Assembly: GCF_040678635.1 (NCBI RefSeq) | Contig: NZ_JBFATZ010000016.1 | Location: 127,960-191,959, forward strand | Direction: 5' to 3' | DNA from: Thermopolyspora sp040678635 | Lineage (GTDB): Bacteria; Actinomycetota; Actinomycetes; Streptosporangiales; Streptosporangiaceae | Length of the DNA: 64,000 nt | Shown here: positions 1-9,210 of the stretch, piece after piece | How positions within the stretch are numbered: position 1 is the first letter of the stretch | How the letters are laid out: the number at the start of each line of letters is the position of its first letter | The notes under the pieces: generated by a model | Told to the model about the DNA's origin: nothing | Databases searched by the model: none | The model's input: the letters and a program-made list of their open reading frames with translations, nothing else | Position numbers and translations under genes: made by a program

Positions 1-53
1 TCGAACAGCCCGATGGTCAGGAAACCCAGCTTGCGCAGGGGGCGCGAGGTCAT
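1..53 (-). CDS. LLM-class flavin monooxygenase, N-terminal fragment cut by window edge
   Basis: Only the first 17 codons are visible. The minus-strand ATG at 53 reads MTSRPLRKLGFLTIGLF. The KLGFLTIGLF stretch resembles the first beta strand of luciferase-like (LLM) flavin-dependent monooxygenases. A GAGGAGG-type ribosome site lies about 10 nt upstream (complement of 63-69), which supports the start. The rest lies outside the window, so the family assignment rests on a very short stretch. Confidence 0.45.
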   Translation of the reverse strand, partial: MTSRPLRKLGFLTIGLF

Positions 54-210
54 CGGCACCGGCCTCCTCAACTGTTCGCGGCGGGCGTCGCCACGGGTCA
101 ATGGTTCTTCGATTGTCACAAGGGGCGGGCGGGCCCGGCCAACCGGCCCGTACGCGGTCGGGTCCGATTTATCATGCAATTCTCATAGGAATACTAGTGA
201 ATCCCGGCGA

Positions 211-3102
211 TCACAACTCGTCGGCGGCGAGGGCGAGGAGCGGGGACGGCCCGTCGAGCGCGTCGCCGGGGCCGGTGAGCGGCTGTTCGGCCCAGATCAC
301 CTTGCCGCGGCGGGTATAGCGGGTGCCCCAGCGCTCGGCGAGCTGCGCGACCAGGAACAGCCCGCGTCCGCCCTCGTCGGTGGCGGCGGCGCGGCGCGGG
401 CGCGGGGAGGTCTCGCTGGCGTCGGACACCTCGCAGATCAGGGTGCGGTCCAGGATCAGCCGGACCTGGATGGGCTGGGCGCCGTAGCGGATGGCGTTGG
501 TGAGCAGCTCGCTGAGGATCAGCTCGGTGGTGAAGGCGAGTTCCTCCAGGTTCCAGGCGGCGAGCCGCCGGGCGAACTCGCCGCGGACGCGGGCGACCAC
601 GGCGGGATCCGCCGACACGTCCCATCGGGCGACGTGGTCGGGGTCCAGCGCCCGGGTCCGGCCCACCAGTACGGCGACGTCGTCGGTGAGCCGTCCCGGC
701 GGCACGGCGGCCAGCGCGGACGCGCAGGTCTGCGCCGCGGTGCCGCCCGCGCGGTCGAGGGCGCGGTCGGAGGCGTGATCGAGGGCGCGGAGCAGGCGTT
801 CGGCGGCGACGTCCGGGGAGCCGACGAGCAGGCCCCGGGTGTACAGCACGAGTTCGCCGCCCTCGGGGATCTCCACGTCGATCGACTCGAAGGGCGGGCC
901 GCCGAGGCCGAGCGGCTGTCCCCGGGGCAGGTCGAGGAACTCCGCCCTGCCGTCCGGGCGGACGAGCACGGGGGCCGGATGGCCCGCGCCCGCCAGGGTG
1001 CAGCGCCGCGAGATCGGGTCGTAGACCGCGTACACGCAGGTGGTGCCGGTGACTCCGGCGCCCTCGGCCGCGCCGGGGACGTCCTGCAGAACGCGCCCCT
1101 CCTCGTCGGCCTCCTCGCGTTCCAGGCGGCGGGCCAGGTCGTTGAGTTGCGCGAGGATCTCGGCGGGCGGCATGTCGAGGGCGGCGAAGTTGCCGATGGC
1201 GGTGCGCAGGCGGCCCATCGTGGCGACGCCGTGCAGCCCTCGTCCCGCGACGTCGCCCACCACCAGCGCGACGCGGGTCCCCGACAGGCAGATGACGTCG
1301 AACCAGGCGCCTCCGGCACCCTCCCAGGCCGGCACGTAGCGGTGCGCGACCTCGACCGCGTTCTGCTCCGGCAGGCGCCGGGGCAGCATGCTGCGCCGCA
1401 GCGCCGTGGCCATGACCCGTTCCCGGGTGAAACGGCGGGCGTTGTCCACGCACACCGCCGCCCGTCCGGCCAGTTCCTCGGCGAGGGCGACATCGTCCTC
1501 GTCGAAGGGCTCGGACTCCCGCGTACGCATGAAGGTCGCCACGCCCAGGACCGTCTCGTGGCAGACGAGCGGGACGGCGATGATCGACCGGGCCCGCGGA
1601 TCTCCGATCGTCATGCCGACGCCGCGATCCACCGCGGGCGCCACGGCCCGGGGGTCCGTCCACACCACGGCCTCCTGGGAACGCAGACAGCCGAGCTGCG
1701 GGCAGGACGGCGGGTAATGAACCGGCTGCCCCAGCCAGGCGGGGAACAGATCCTCCCGTACGGCTCGCGCCGCCACCCGGCGCAGCCCCTCGCCCATGAC
1801 CGGTTCGCCGGGCTCCTCCCCGTGCAGGACCGGCTCGTACAGGTCGACGGCGACGGCGTCGGCGAACCGCGCGGCCGTCACCTCGGCGAGTTCCTCGGCC
1901 GTCCGCACCACGTCGAGCGTCTTGCCCATGTTCGTGGCGGCCTCGTACAGCACCCGCATACGCTTGCGGGCCGCGGCGGCGATCTTTCCCACGCCCGGTT
2001 CGCCGAACAGCAGCAGCCACGGATCGCCCGCCGCCGCCGGCGCCTCGGGCAGCGGCCCGCGGGGCGACTCTCGCGGTGGTTGCTGCGGCGGCGGGGCGGC
2101 TCTTCCACCATTGACCGCCCTCGCCCGGACCTGCGCCAGGGTCAGCAGGGGTGTGCCCCGGACGAGTTCCGGCGGCACGGGCTCGGCGGGCGCGGCGAGG
2201 GGCTCCCACGGACCGCCCTGGATGCGGACCTGGGCCAGGACGCCGACCGCGGCGGCGGGGTCGGTCATCGGCACCGATCGCAGGACGGCGACCCGTTCGC
2301 GGGAGAGCGGGACCTCGATCGCGGCCCGCCGGCCGTCGGCGATCAACTCGGCGGCCTTCTCCTCCAGCAGGAGCCGGTCGGCCCGGGGCAGGTCGCGCAG
2401 GCCGGTTCCCGCGCCTCCGGGCGCCAGCCTGCCGGGCAGGTCGCCCGCGCGGAGGAACGCCTCGAACAGCGTGCGCTCGCGCGCCCCGGCCGCCTCCAGC
2501 ATCCGCCGTTCGACGCCCATCGCGACCTTGTGCGCCAGGACCGCCATCGCGAGATCCTCGTGCTCGTTGTAGCAGACGATGCCCACGGCGCCCCGGATGT
2601 GGCCGGTGAGCGGATCGAAGATCGGCACGCCGGTGGCGGTGAGGGGCTGCACGGCGGGCGTGAGGTGCTCGAACGCCGACACGCGGAACGGCCGCCGCTC
2701 GTGCAGCGCCGTACCGGTGCCGGTGGGGCCGAGGACGCTTTCGGAGTAGCTGACGCCGATGACGGCGTTCACCCGATCGAACAGGCTCTCCATCTGGGGG
2801 TCGCTGAGGTAGCGCAGCTGCAGGATGCTCTCCTCGTTGACGAGGAGCAGCGCGGCGTCCGCGTCGGCGATGATGTGGCGCGCGCTCTCGAACACCGGGC
2901 GGGCCATCCGGATGAGGAAGGAGTCCGGGTCGATCTCCACCGGCTCCCCGAAGCCGAGCTTGTCCCAGGCGACCCCTTCGGTCCGCCACCGCTGCCACGC
3001 CCGCAGGATGGCAGGCCGAACGCTGTGTTCCACCGGTTCGCCCCGGAGAAACGCCTCGAAGGCCCACTCCGGGGTCTTGCCCTCACCCTGGCTACTTGTC
3101 AC
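211..3102 (-). CDS. GAF-SpoIIE-HATPase regulator with degenerate phosphatase site
   Basis: A cytosolic multidomain signalling protein of about 963 aa. The N-terminal ~200 residues resemble the sensory GAF region of AcoR-type activators. A second GAF follows at about 385-530, then a SpoIIE/PP2C-like domain at about 560-815 and an anti-sigma HATPase domain at about 830-950 with an intact N-box (SELLTNAIRYG) and GRGLFLV. Family knowledge: such proteins tune anti-sigma/anti-anti-sigma switches. Odd points: the usual GGDW(F/Y)D is GGAWFD (about residue 598) and the usual LYTDG is LYTRG (about 754), so two of four metal-binding Asp are missing, while GDVAGRG and DDVAV remain. A Walker-A-like GEPGVGKIA sits in the linker at about 366. 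The start is the GTG at 3102, with AGAGG 7 nt upstream; a GTG at 3132 lacks a ribosome site. A TATGAT box (complement of 3153-3158) may be the -10. Confidence 0.8.
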   Translation of the reverse strand: MTSSQGEGKTPEWAFEAFLRGEPVEHSVRPAILRAWQRWRTEGVAWDKLGFGEPVEIDPDSFLIRMARPVFESARHIIADADAALLLVNEESILQLRYLSDPQMESLFDRVNAVIGVSYSESVLGPTGTGTALHERRPFRVSAFEHLTPAVQPLTATGVPIFDPLTGHIRGAVGIVCYNEHEDLAMAVLAHKVAMGVERRMLEAAGARERTLFEAFLRAGDLPGRLAPGGAGTGLRDLPRADRLLLEEKAAELIADGRRAAIEVPLSRERVAVLRSVPMTDPAAAVGVLAQVRIQGGPWEPLAAPAEPVPPELVRGTPLLTLAQVRARAVNGGRAAPPPQQPPRESPRGPLPEAPAAAGDPWLLLFGEPGVGKIAAAARKRMRVLYEAATNMGKTLDVVRTAEELAEVTAARFADAVAVDLYEPVLHGEEPGEPVMGEGLRRVAARAVREDLFPAWLGQPVHYPPSCPQLGCLRSQEAVVWTDPRAVAPAVDRGVGMTIGDPRARSIIAVPLVCHETVLGVATFMRTRESEPFDEDDVALAEELAGRAAVCVDNARRFTRERVMATALRRSMLPRRLPEQNAVEVAHRYVPAWEGAGGAWFDVICLSGTRVALVVGDVAGRGLHGVATMGRLRTAIGNFAALDMPPAEILAQLNDLARRLEREEADEEGRVLQDVPGAAEGAGVTGTTCVYAVYDPISRRCTLAGAGHPAPVLVRPDGRAEFLDLPRGQPLGLGGPPFESIDVEIPEGGELVLYTRGLLVGSPDVAAERLLRALDHASDRALDRAGGTAAQTCASALAAVPPGRLTDDVAVLVGRTRALDPDHVARWDVSADPAVVARVRGEFARRLAAWNLEELAFTTELILSELLTNAIRYGAQPIQVRLILDRTLICEVSDASETSPRPRRAAATDEGGRGLFLVAQLAERWGTRYTRRGKVIWAEQPLTGPGDALDGPSPLLALAADEL

Positions 3103-3262
3103 CTGGCTACCTCTGCCCGCGCCTACCTTCACCGACCACGTACGTACCTTTCATCATAATCCGGAAATTAAGTCGATAAACGGTACAAAACACCCATTGG
3201 GGCGGCATGGAATTCCGGTGGCGTCGCCCGCCGAGCGAGGCGGCGAAGCGCCCGGCGGCGAT

Positions 3263-4138
3263 TCAGGAGCCGCCGACCGGTGCCGTCTCGAACCCCGCGA
3301 AGTCGATGTGCTGGTCACTGGGGCTGGACCAGCTCGCATCGTCTCCGCCGAAGAAGGTGGAGAAGAACACGCCGTCGATCCGCAGATCGCCGGTGGTCCG
3401 GAAGGTCAGGGCGTCCGCACGGAAGACCTGGCGGCCGTCGAGCCGGACCGTGATCGACCCGTCGGCCTTGCCCGGCGTGTTGAGCCGCACATCCTGCTCC
3501 AAGCGGATCCACCGGCCTGTGGGGTAGGTCCAGGCCCCACGGCCCAGGGAGGTGCCGTGGTCATGGGACGTGGGCAGGTAGGCGTAGACCTCGCCGGCTC
3601 CGGCGCGGCGCCACATGTACCGGGTGGACAGGCCGTCGGAGCCGTCCGGGATCCTGCCGCCGCTGGTCCGGGTCCCGCCGAACAGGCCGGGCAGCTTGCC
3701 GCCCTTGACGAAGGCGAACCCGTCGGGGAAGCGCACGTGGTACGTCAGGCGGACCGCGTCGGCCGGGCCGTCGGCGAAGGGCAGGTAGAGCTGGGCGCCT
3801 CCTTCGGGCGTGCCGTCCTCGCGGGACGCCTTCCGGCTCGCCGACCCGGCCGGGAACAGTACGCGCAGGATCTCGCGGAACCGCGGGTCGTCGGAGGGGA
3901 GCACGTAGGCGCGGTCGGCGAGGCCGAAGGAGCCGCGGTCGCGGACGGTGAGCGTGGGGCCGAAGAACGCGGCGGCGGCGCGTTCGAGCGGCACGCCCTC
4001 CGGCCCGGGGTCCGGACTCGCGGGAGCGGTGGTGGGCAGCACGGTCGGAGGCTCGGGCGCGGCCAGGTCATACCCGCAGGAGGCGAGCACGACACAGCCG
4101 AGCACGACGAGCACCGAGCCGACCACCCGGCCGATCAT
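3263..4138 (-). CDS. Lipoprotein polysaccharide lyase (PL14-like)
   Basis: A 291-aa exported lipoprotein. MIGRVVGSVLVVLGCVVLASC gives a short basic start, a hydrophobic core and a lipobox (LASC). The mature part holds KGGKLPGLFGG (about residues 165-175), the glycine-rich signature of PL14-type uronate lyases, plus beta-jelly-roll-like strands. Family knowledge: PL14 enzymes cleave alginate or glucuronan by beta-elimination. As the last gene of the exopolysaccharide operon, and lipid-anchored at the cell surface, it probably trims or releases the polymer, as AlgL does in alginate systems (inference). The ATG at 4138 has GGGAGG 6-7 nt upstream and gives a proper signal peptide; the longer in-frame start at 4240 does not. 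Substrate unknown. Confidence 0.75.
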   Translation of the reverse strand: MIGRVVGSVLVVLGCVVLASCGYDLAAPEPPTVLPTTAPASPDPGPEGVPLERAAAAFFGPTLTVRDRGSFGLADRAYVLPSDDPRFREILRVLFPAGSASRKASREDGTPEGGAQLYLPFADGPADAVRLTYHVRFPDGFAFVKGGKLPGLFGGTRTSGGRIPDGSDGLSTRYMWRRAGAGEVYAYLPTSHDHGTSLGRGAWTYPTGRWIRLEQDVRLNTPGKADGSITVRLDGRQVFRADALTFRTTGDLRIDGVFFSTFFGGDDASWSSPSDQHIDFAGFETAPVGGS

Positions 4139-4236
4139 CCCGAACCTCCCGAAGTCGCGGGCGCTGCCGTCGCCCGCAGTAGCGTGCCCGGAGGAGGCGG
4201 GCGCGTAACGGGCCGGGGCGGCGGCCGTTGGGCCGA

Positions 4237-6129
4237 TCATGCCGGAACCGCCGAGATCGCGTAGTCCACCTCGGTCGGCGCCGGGGCGGCGGCGGTGAAC
4301 GTCATCACCCCCGAGGGGCTCGCCGTCGCCGTCGCCACCGTCGTGCCGCCGCGCGTCACCCGGTACGTGGTGCCCGGCGTGAGCCCGGCGATCGTGTAGG
4401 CGACCGGGAGCCCCGCCGGTCCGGTCACCTGCACGTGCAGGACCGAGGTGACCGACCCGGTCACCCGCGCGGCCACGGAACCGGACGCGGGAACCGCCTT
4501 CACCTGGGTGGGCGACACGGTGACCGTGGAGGTGCCGATCTGGGCCGAGGTGAGGGTGAGGGTGCCGCCGGAGGGAGTGAGCGAGGTGCGGGTGGCGCCG
4601 CCGTAGACCGTGCCGTCGGTGTTGGTGAACACGATGGAGCTGTTGGAGTCGACGCTCGCCCGCACCGGGGTGGTGATCTGCTCGAACACGGTCGAGGAGG
4701 CGGTGGCCGGCGAGCCGAAGGTGGCGTGGGCCAGCGAGGACGGCTGGGTGTTGCCGGCGAAGGTGGTGGCGGTGCTGTTCTGCATGCGGGAGTTGCTCAT
4801 CGAGCCGGTGAAGGTGTTGCCGGCGAACCGCACCCCGTCCGCATCGTTGATCTTCACGATGTTGCTCTCCGCGCCGTCGAAGGTGTTGCCGCTGAACAGC
4901 AGGTTCGCCGGGCGGCCGGACGTGCCGGTGTAGGTGGGCAGGTCGGAGCCCTTGTAGGTGAAGACCGCGTACTTGAGGCTGTCGGTGACGACGTTGCCGG
5001 TGGTCTCGGCGTCCCTGGTGCCAACGCTGTAGCGCAGGCCGTACTCGGCGCCGGTGATCCTGTTGTTCCTGACGACGTTGCCGACGCTGTCGAAGATGGC
5101 GATGCCGGCGCCGTTCGGGTGGTCGGTGACGACGTTGTTCTCCACGATCGTGTCGATCACGCCGCGGTGCAGCATGATGCCGTGGACCTGGTTGTCCGAC
5201 GGGTCGTCGTCGCCTTCCGGGATGTACGGCGGGATGCCGTTGCTGTAGCTCTCGTTGTCGGCGATCAGCAGGTGGTCGCAGCGTTGTGAGCAGATCAGGC
5301 CGTGGTTGCCGTTGTGGTGGAACTTGTTTCCGGTGATGGTGAGGTGGTCGGAGTCGTCGTGCGGGTCGAGGCCGTAGGCGATGTTGTGGTCGTACTCGCT
5401 GTCGATGAAGTCCATCCCGTACGCGTTGTAGGTGTAGACGCCGAAGTAGTTGTGATGGAAGCGGCTGTTGATTTGCTTGCCGTACACGTTGAGGGCGTCG
5501 CAGATCGGGATGTTGGCGGCGTCGCAGCCGCGTGCCTTGTAGCTGACGCCGTAGCTCTCGGCGGCGTAATAGCCGAGGTAACCGAGGTCGCTGTCGACGA
5601 CGTCCATGCGGGACTCACGCGGCGTCGCGCCGTCCATGTAGGAGATGACCCGGATGAAGGCGCGGCCCCGGGCGTCGGCGGGGGCGCCGGCGGGGATGTG
5701 CGGGTCGGTGTCCGGGCCTCCGGTCGCCGGGTCCCACGAGGTGATCGTGACGCCCTCGACGAGGATCGTGCCGTACTTGGCCATGATCGAGCTGACCTCG
5801 GTCGCGAGCGCGCTCGCGGCCGAGCGCAGGCGTAGCAGGTTCACGTCGCCGCCCTTGGAGACGCCCTGGAGGACCAGGGTGGCGCCGTTCGTGACGGACA
5901 AATCGCCCGAGAGCTCCCAGACGCCGGGGCTGGGCGAGGTCAGCGGCGCGTTCGGGCAGGCGGTGGCGATGTCGGTGAGCGTCGCCGTGCCCGATTCCAG
6001 GTAGATCGTGTTGGTGGAGGACGCGTAGCGGAACTGTCCCGTGCAGGCCAGCGCCGCCGCGGGGACGACGGTCGCCGGTATGGCGAGCAGCATGACGAGC
6101 GTGACGAAAACGAACCTGAGAACTTTCAC
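4237..6129 (-). CDS. AlgG-like secreted polyuronate C5-epimerase (copy 1)
   Basis: A 630-aa secreted right-handed beta-helix protein: Sec signal peptide (residues 1-27, cut near AAALA), an AlgG-like N-terminal section (SWDPATGGPDTD at about 131), then N-x-[VI] helix rungs. Residues 247-258 read DHNIAYGLDPHD. DPHD is the catalytic motif of mannuronan C5-epimerases AlgG and AlgE, and the following HHNGNHGLI...ADNESYSN also follows the AlgG pattern. A role in epimerising a polyuronate outside the membrane is therefore likely; which uronate is unknown. Unlike copy 2 it has about 150 extra C-terminal residues of beta-sandwich-like sequence. The start is GTG at 6129, 12 nt after the upstream beta-helix gene stops, so the genes are probably co-transcribed. 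Confidence 0.8.
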   Translation of the reverse strand: MKVLRFVFVTLVMLLAIPATVVPAAALACTGQFRYASSTNTIYLESGTATLTDIATACPNAPLTSPSPGVWELSGDLSVTNGATLVLQGVSKGGDVNLLRLRSAASALATEVSSIMAKYGTILVEGVTITSWDPATGGPDTDPHIPAGAPADARGRAFIRVISYMDGATPRESRMDVVDSDLGYLGYYAAESYGVSYKARGCDAANIPICDALNVYGKQINSRFHHNYFGVYTYNAYGMDFIDSEYDHNIAYGLDPHDDSDHLTITGNKFHHNGNHGLICSQRCDHLLIADNESYSNGIPPYIPEGDDDPSDNQVHGIMLHRGVIDTIVENNVVTDHPNGAGIAIFDSVGNVVRNNRITGAEYGLRYSVGTRDAETTGNVVTDSLKYAVFTYKGSDLPTYTGTSGRPANLLFSGNTFDGAESNIVKINDADGVRFAGNTFTGSMSNSRMQNSTATTFAGNTQPSSLAHATFGSPATASSTVFEQITTPVRASVDSNSSIVFTNTDGTVYGGATRTSLTPSGGTLTLTSAQIGTSTVTVSPTQVKAVPASGSVAARVTGSVTSVLHVQVTGPAGLPVAYTIAGLTPGTTYRVTRGGTTVATATASPSGVMTFTAAAPAPTEVDYAISAVPA

Positions 6130-6141
6130 TGCTTCTCGCCC

Positions 6142-7932
6142 CTAGCGGTGGTTGAGAACGTGCGATGGTGCCTGGACCGGCCGGGTACGGCCCTGCCGGA
6201 TCCGATGCACCGCGTAGAGGAGGAGCGTCGACAGCAGCACGCCGATGCCGACCACGCCCAGCCAGGGGAAGGGCGGCAGCGTGATGGTGTTGCCGTCCCG
6301 CAGGTCGATGTCGCCGCGCAACGACATGGGCGCGCGGACCCGGGACGCCGTGAGCGTGACCCGCGCCCCCTCCTCGGCCGTGACCCCCGCCTTGGCGGCG
6401 AGCACGTCGATCCCGGCGGCCGAGACCGCGGTGCGGGGGGTGGCCCGCACGCCCTGGGTGACCTGGTCGACGCGGGTGCCGGTGAGGGTGGCGTTCGCGC
6501 GCAGGGCCAGGCCGGTGGCGGCCCCGCTGATGTGCCCGCCGGTCACCACGAGTCCGGGCGAGGCCGAGTTGACGGCCTGGCCGGAGACGCCGGTGACGGT
6601 GAGATCGGTCAGGTGGGCGCCGGAGGTGGTGCGGGTGGCCATCACCCCGGTCACGCCGCCCTCGATGGTGACGCCGGTGAGGCGGACGCCGGACGCCTTG
6701 CCGTACAGGAGGGCGCCGGTCTGCGCGGGACGCCACAGGCCGCCGCGTGCGCCGACGTCGGTCGCGGACGTGACCAGACCGGTGGTGGTGCCGTCGATCC
6801 GCGCGTTGACGATGTCGACGTCGCGGGTGGGCGGGGCGACGCTGAAGCCGGTCGTTCCGCCCCGCACGTGCGCGTCGAAGATCCGGATGGCGGTGCTCGG
6901 CCCGGTGACCCGCACGGCGACCGGCTCATCGACGGTGCCGGGGTTCTTGAGCACGCAGCCGGGGCAGGCGGACAGGCGCACGCCGCCGTCGGTGTTCGCG
7001 CCGGTCCGGACGCCGCTCAGCACGAGCGCCCGCGCCCGCTCGGCGACCACGCCGAAGCCCTTGTTCCAGCGGGCGATGACCCCGTTCACGGTACGGCTCG
7101 CGCCCCCGGTGACCTGCAGGCCGTCGCCGCCTCCGGTGTCGGCGGCGAGTTTGGTGACGCGGGTGCGGGTGTCGCCGCGCAGCCGTACGCCGACGCCGAC
7201 GGAGTCGACGACGTCCACCTTGTCGATGACGACGCGGTCGCTGCCGGCGAGCGTCAGCCCGATGTGGTTGGCCTTGACGACCGAGTCGCGGATGGCGCCG
7301 GTGGCGCCTTTGCTCCAGGTGATGCCCGAGCCGGTGTCCTTGCCGCCGAGGTACCCGAGTCTGCTGCCGGTGATGGTCAGTCTCCCGCCGTCGCCGACCT
7401 TGAGGTACGGCCGTGCGCCGTCTCCGGCGGCGACCGCGCGGCCGGTCGGCGGGTTCCACGAGTACACCTGGGCCTTGTCGATGGTGATCCGGGCCTTGCC
7501 CGCCCGGATCCAGGCGACGCGGGAGGGGGCGCCGCCTCCGGCGAGCAGCAGCCGGTTGACCGGCCCGCCCACGTACAGCGCGGTGCCGCCGCCCAGCAGC
7601 AGCGCCGCCGAGAGCGTGACGGTGTCCTTGGACGGCCGGGCGATCCACTGGTCCTTGCGGGGCAGCCAGGGCACGTTGCGCACCCGGTCGGCGAGCCGGC
7701 CGATGGAGACGGTGCCGCGGGGGCGGGTGAGGCGGGCGACGACGCCGCTGCGGTCGACCAGTTCGACGGTGGCCCGCCGTACGATGATCAGGCGTTCGGG
7801 CTCGCCCACGCGTTTCCACGTCGCGATCGCCTTCGCCGGGTCGGGCCAGGTCCCGGCCGCCACCGCCGGTGCGGGGACGGCGGTGACGCCCAGGATGGCG
7901 GTGGCCAGCGCGGCGATGATGCGGATGGTCAC
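6142..7932 (-). CDS. Membrane-anchored AlgG-like beta-helix protein without DPHD (copy 1)
   Basis: About 596 aa. It has an N-terminal signal peptide (TIRIIAALATAILG...AVAA), a long right-handed beta-helix, one C-terminal transmembrane helix (FPWLGVVGIGVLLSTLLLYA) and a basic cytoplasmic tail. The section YSWNPPTGRAV...PYLKVGDGG mirrors the N-terminal section of the neighbouring epimerase, so the two look paralogous, but the catalytic DPHD is absent. It may guide or hold the polymer as it leaves the synthase (inference); no function is proven. The GTG start at 7932 shares GTGA with the stop of the upstream synthase gene, so translation is coupled. The stretch encoded by 6460-6704 is nearly identical to that of copy 2. 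Confidence 0.75.
   Translation of the reverse strand: MTIRIIAALATAILGVTAVPAPAVAAGTWPDPAKAIATWKRVGEPERLIIVRRATVELVDRSGVVARLTRPRGTVSIGRLADRVRNVPWLPRKDQWIARPSKDTVTLSAALLLGGGTALYVGGPVNRLLLAGGGAPSRVAWIRAGKARITIDKAQVYSWNPPTGRAVAAGDGARPYLKVGDGGRLTITGSRLGYLGGKDTGSGITWSKGATGAIRDSVVKANHIGLTLAGSDRVVIDKVDVVDSVGVGVRLRGDTRTRVTKLAADTGGGDGLQVTGGASRTVNGVIARWNKGFGVVAERARALVLSGVRTGANTDGGVRLSACPGCVLKNPGTVDEPVAVRVTGPSTAIRIFDAHVRGGTTGFSVAPPTRDVDIVNARIDGTTTGLVTSATDVGARGGLWRPAQTGALLYGKASGVRLTGVTIEGGVTGVMATRTTSGAHLTDLTVTGVSGQAVNSASPGLVVTGGHISGAATGLALRANATLTGTRVDQVTQGVRATPRTAVSAAGIDVLAAKAGVTAEEGARVTLTASRVRAPMSLRGDIDLRDGNTITLPPFPWLGVVGIGVLLSTLLLYAVHRIRQGRTRPVQAPSHVLNHR
6460..6704. repeat. Near-identical block shared by the two anchored beta-helix genes
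   Basis: These 245 bases match 14011-14255 with a single difference (A at 6604, G at 14155), while sequence on both sides has clearly diverged. Such a sharp island of identity inside otherwise diverged paralogues suggests recent gene conversion. Confidence 0.9.
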
Positions 7933-9143
7933 GCGGGCACCTCGGCGGTGTCCTCGGTGACCCGGGATTGCGTTGTGCGGACGACGACGCCGTTCTCGAC
8001 GGCGACCTGCCGGGTCAGCCAGCGCTGCTTGCGAATGGTCAGCAAAGCGCAGATCTTCACCACCGCCATCACAAACGACACCAGCACAAACCCCGGCACC
8101 AAGAAAAACGACGACGGCCGCCGCGCCAGATGCGGCAAAATCTTCGCCGCCCGGCTGATCCACCACCACGCCGCCAGACAACACACGAAAAACCAGTCCT
8201 GCCGCACGACCGCCCACACCATGAACACCGGCGACGCCAGCAACGTGAAACTACTCACCGCCTTATCGACCAACGTGTACGCCAGAAACGGATGCCGCCA
8301 CACCCACCGCCGCGACAACGCCCGCAAATCCGACCGCCACGTATTCCGCGCCCACCGCAACCGCTGCTTGAAGAAAACCCGCCACCTGGAGGGAAACGTG
8401 GACCACACCCGCGCACTGCGCTGCATATAGGTCAGATGACCCCGCTCCAAAACCAGCGTGGTCAGCCGCTTGTCATCACCCGACATGCACGGCACGCCCC
8501 AGAACGTCTCGTTCATGAACTCATCGGAGATCTCCAGCAGCAGACGCCGCCGATAGATCGCCGTACGGCCCGACAGGCAGGACACCGCCCGGCCCAGCAC
8601 GGTCTGCGAGGCGTTCTCATCGAAGTACCGGTAATCCAGGTACATGTCGGTGACCCGCTGCAAGAACCCCTTGGGGTTGTAGACGTTCTGCCGCGTCCCC
8701 ACCCCGCCGATCCGCGGATCGGCGAACGGCTTGCACACCTCGGCCGCCACGTTCCCGGCCCAGATCGTGTCGGAGTCCACCAGCGCCACCAGTTCGCTGG
8801 TGCAGGCCTCCCAGCCCCGGCGCAGCGCGTCACGCTTGCCCGGCACATCGGTCATGATCACCTTGACCGGGTACCGCTCGGCCACGGCCTGGCACACGGT
8901 GTCGGTGACGTCGATCACCAGCACGATCTCGTCCACGTCGTTGGCCAGCCAGGACTCGATCGCCCGGGCGAAGATGACCGGGTCCTCCTGGTACACCGGC
9001 ACGACCACGCCCATCGACAGCCGCAGATCGCCCTTGGCCGGCCGGTACAGCGAGGCGGGCACCCGCCGTACCAGCCAGCACATCCACCGGATCAACCCCA
9101 GGATGCCCAGCGGAAGATACGCAAGGTAATAACGAAGCGTCAC
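7929..9143 (-). CDS. Processive GT2 membrane polysaccharide synthase (copy 1)
   Basis: A 404-aa family-2 glycosyltransferase of the hyaluronan/cellulose/Alg8 synthase type. One N-terminal membrane helix (LAYLPLGILGLIRWMCWLV) precedes the catalytic domain. Visible motifs are VVVPVYQEDP (nucleotide-sugar binding), VDSDT (DxD), SGDDKRLTT (catalytic Asp) and QRLRWARN (the Q-x-x-R-W of processive enzymes). Three to four C-terminal membrane helices follow. It should polymerise a nucleotide-activated sugar at the cytoplasmic face and thread the chain out. The dehydrogenase just upstream implies a uronic acid donor. The GTG start at 9143 follows GGGATGAT. About 1.17 kb (7980-9145) is almost identical to 15543-16708; only four residues differ outside the C-terminal tail. 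Confidence 0.85.
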   Translation of the reverse strand: MTLRYYLAYLPLGILGLIRWMCWLVRRVPASLYRPAKGDLRLSMGVVVPVYQEDPVIFARAIESWLANDVDEIVLVIDVTDTVCQAVAERYPVKVIMTDVPGKRDALRRGWEACTSELVALVDSDTIWAGNVAAEVCKPFADPRIGGVGTRQNVYNPKGFLQRVTDMYLDYRYFDENASQTVLGRAVSCLSGRTAIYRRRLLLEISDEFMNETFWGVPCMSGDDKRLTTLVLERGHLTYMQRSARVWSTFPSRWRVFFKQRLRWARNTWRSDLRALSRRWVWRHPFLAYTLVDKAVSSFTLLASPVFMVWAVVRQDWFFVCCLAAWWWISRAAKILPHLARRPSSFFLVPGFVLVSFVMAVVKICALLTIRKQRWLTRQVAVENGVVVRTTQSRVTEDTAEVPA

Positions 9144-9145
9144 AT
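7980..9145. repeat. Near-identical synthase block (partner 15543-16708)
   Basis: This covers nearly all of the glycosyltransferase gene and its start region. The two copies differ by scattered single bases only. Identity collapses in the last ~18 codons of the gene and immediately upstream of its ribosome site. Confidence 0.9.
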
Positions 9146-9174
9146 CATCCCTTTGGTACGTACTGCGGGCATCC

Positions 9175-9210
9175 TTCAGGACCCGTCAGGACCCTTCACG
9201 GCCCTTCAGG
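9175..9210. repeat. 10-bp tandem repeat at the end of dehydrogenase copy 1
   Basis: About 3.5 units of the form TTCAGGACCC / GTCAGGACCC / TTCACGGCCC / TTCAGG. The last unit contains the dehydrogenase stop codon (9206-9208, complement TGA). The second locus copy lacks it. Confidence 0.7.

Noticed and set aside
13..3159. A 1048-codon plus-strand frame opposite the SpoIIE-like gene
   Set aside because: Low-complexity Gly/Arg/Pro translation typical of antisense frames in GC-rich coding DNA. The minus strand encodes recognisable domains.
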